A stretch of DNA of 6,183 nt from an uncultured Pseudomonadota bacterium (lineage in GTDB: Bacteria > Pseudomonadota > Gammaproteobacteria > Burkholderiales > Methylophilaceae): contig CAINWC010000145.1 of the NCBI GenBank assembly GCA_903854305.1, positions 1 through 6,183 on the forward strand. Reading direction: 5' to 3'. Position numbers and translations under genes: made by a program. Below are positions 5,788 through 6,183 of the stretch, one piece after another (position 1 is the stretch's first letter; each line of letters opens with the position of its first letter). Below the pieces are notes generated by a model, which worked only from the letters and a program-made list of their open reading frames with translations, had not been told where the DNA came from and searched no databases.

Positions 5788-6183
5788 TTAAGCGTCAGCA
5801 GCTGGTGTTTCAGCAGCTTCTACTGGCGCTTCAGCAGCAACAGTTTCAACTGCAGCAGCGGCTGCTTCTGCCTCAGCAGCTTTAGCTGCGGCCTCGGCAG
5901 CTTGAGCTGCATCTGCTGCGGCTTTAGCATCTGCTTCAGCTTTAGCGGCATCAGCAATGGCTTTAGCTTTTGCAGCCTCTACAGCAGCAATTTTAGCTTT
6001 AGCAGCATCAGCTTTAGCAGCATCTTTAGCTTTAGAAGCAATTGCGTGCTCTGGGCCTTTAGCATGAAATTTAACTAAACGCGCAACTGTATCTGATAGT
6101 TGTGCGCCTTGGCCTTGCCAATGAGCTACACGAACTTGATCAACACGTAGGGCTTCTGCGCCTGCTTTAGCTGATGGATTGTA
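5788..6183 (-). CDS. rpsP: 30S ribosomal protein S16 with long Ala-rich tail, 5' end missing
   Basis: S16 is a small-subunit protein that binds 16S rRNA and is needed for 30S assembly. The frame enters from the right edge and stops at TAA 5788-5790, giving 131 visible residues. The first 43 or so match the C-terminal half of S16: [16 protein letters not shown], then [20 protein letters not shown]. By comparison with E. coli S16 (about 82 residues) roughly 38 residues are missing off the edge. After FHAKG the protein continues 88 residues beyond the normal S16 end. By my count 46 of these are alanine, the rest mostly Lys, Glu and Asp. The first 60 residues of the tail hold all its lysines (about 10); the last 28 have none and 7 acidic residues. 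It is the first gene of the visible operon, followed by rimM after 113 nt. The S16 assignment is firm; the function of the tail is unknown. Confidence 0.95.
   Translation of the reverse strand, partial: YNPSAKAGAEALRVDQVRVAHWQGQGAQLSDTVARLVKFHAKGPEHAIASKAKDAAKADAAKAKIAAVEAAKAKAIADAAKAEADAKAAADAAQAAEAAAKAAEAEAAAAAVETVAAEAPVEAAETPAADA
5996..6025. repeat. Two tandem 15-bp units inside the rpsP tail
   Basis: The sequence GCTTTAGCAGCATC followed by one variable base occurs twice in direct succession (5996-6010 and 6011-6025), encoding two repeats of the pentapeptide DAAKA on the minus strand. Looser versions of the same GCT/AGC-rich units fill the rest of 5791-6054. The pattern suggests growth of the tail by in-frame repeat duplication. 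Confidence 0.7.

Noticed and set aside
5791..6054. GCT/AGC-rich repeats considered as CRISPR-like or intergenic repeats
   Set aside because: There are no spacers of regular length, and the repeats stay in frame with rpsP and encode a coherent Ala/Lys/Glu tail.

Overview
The window reads as an ordinary piece of core chromosome from a Gram-negative proteobacterium, most likely a betaproteobacterium. All eight genes are housekeeping genes with close relatives in E. coli. The moderate-to-low GC content and the rpsP-rimM-trmD-rplS block followed by ogt and xerD would suit Methylophilaceae (Methylotenera-like), but that family-level guess rests on gene style only and is tentative. I see no mobile element, CRISPR array, tRNA, rRNA or defence system.

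Left part (1-2062): the 3' part of tsaD (tRNA t6A synthesis) runs rightward into the window and converges on plsY (phospholipid synthesis), with a 16-bp perfect hairpin between them that includes the tsaD stop codon. plsY diverges from folB (folate synthesis) across a 93-bp gap. The folB-plsY-tsaD neighbourhood is also known from E. coli.

Middle (2063-3750): folB converges on xerD across 152 bp with no assignable gene. xerD (dif-site recombinase) follows ogt (O6-methylguanine repair) almost without a gap, so the two are probably one leftward transcript. A strong leftward Rho-independent terminator at 3712-3750 separates them from the ribosomal operon upstream.

Right part (3786-6183): the classic trmD operon, read leftward as rpsP (cut by the right edge), rimM, trmD, rplS. 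It makes ribosomal proteins S16 and L19, the 30S maturation factor RimM and the tRNA m1G37 methyltransferase. Two neighbouring proteins depart from the family norm. S16 carries an 88-residue tail that is about half alanine, and RimM carries a Lys/Ala/Glu-rich insertion of about 47 residues in its C-terminal domain. The rpsP-rimM gap holds two hairpins that could help set the different output of these genes.

No undescribed multi-gene system is visible. The S16 tail and RimM insertion are the items most worth a second look.
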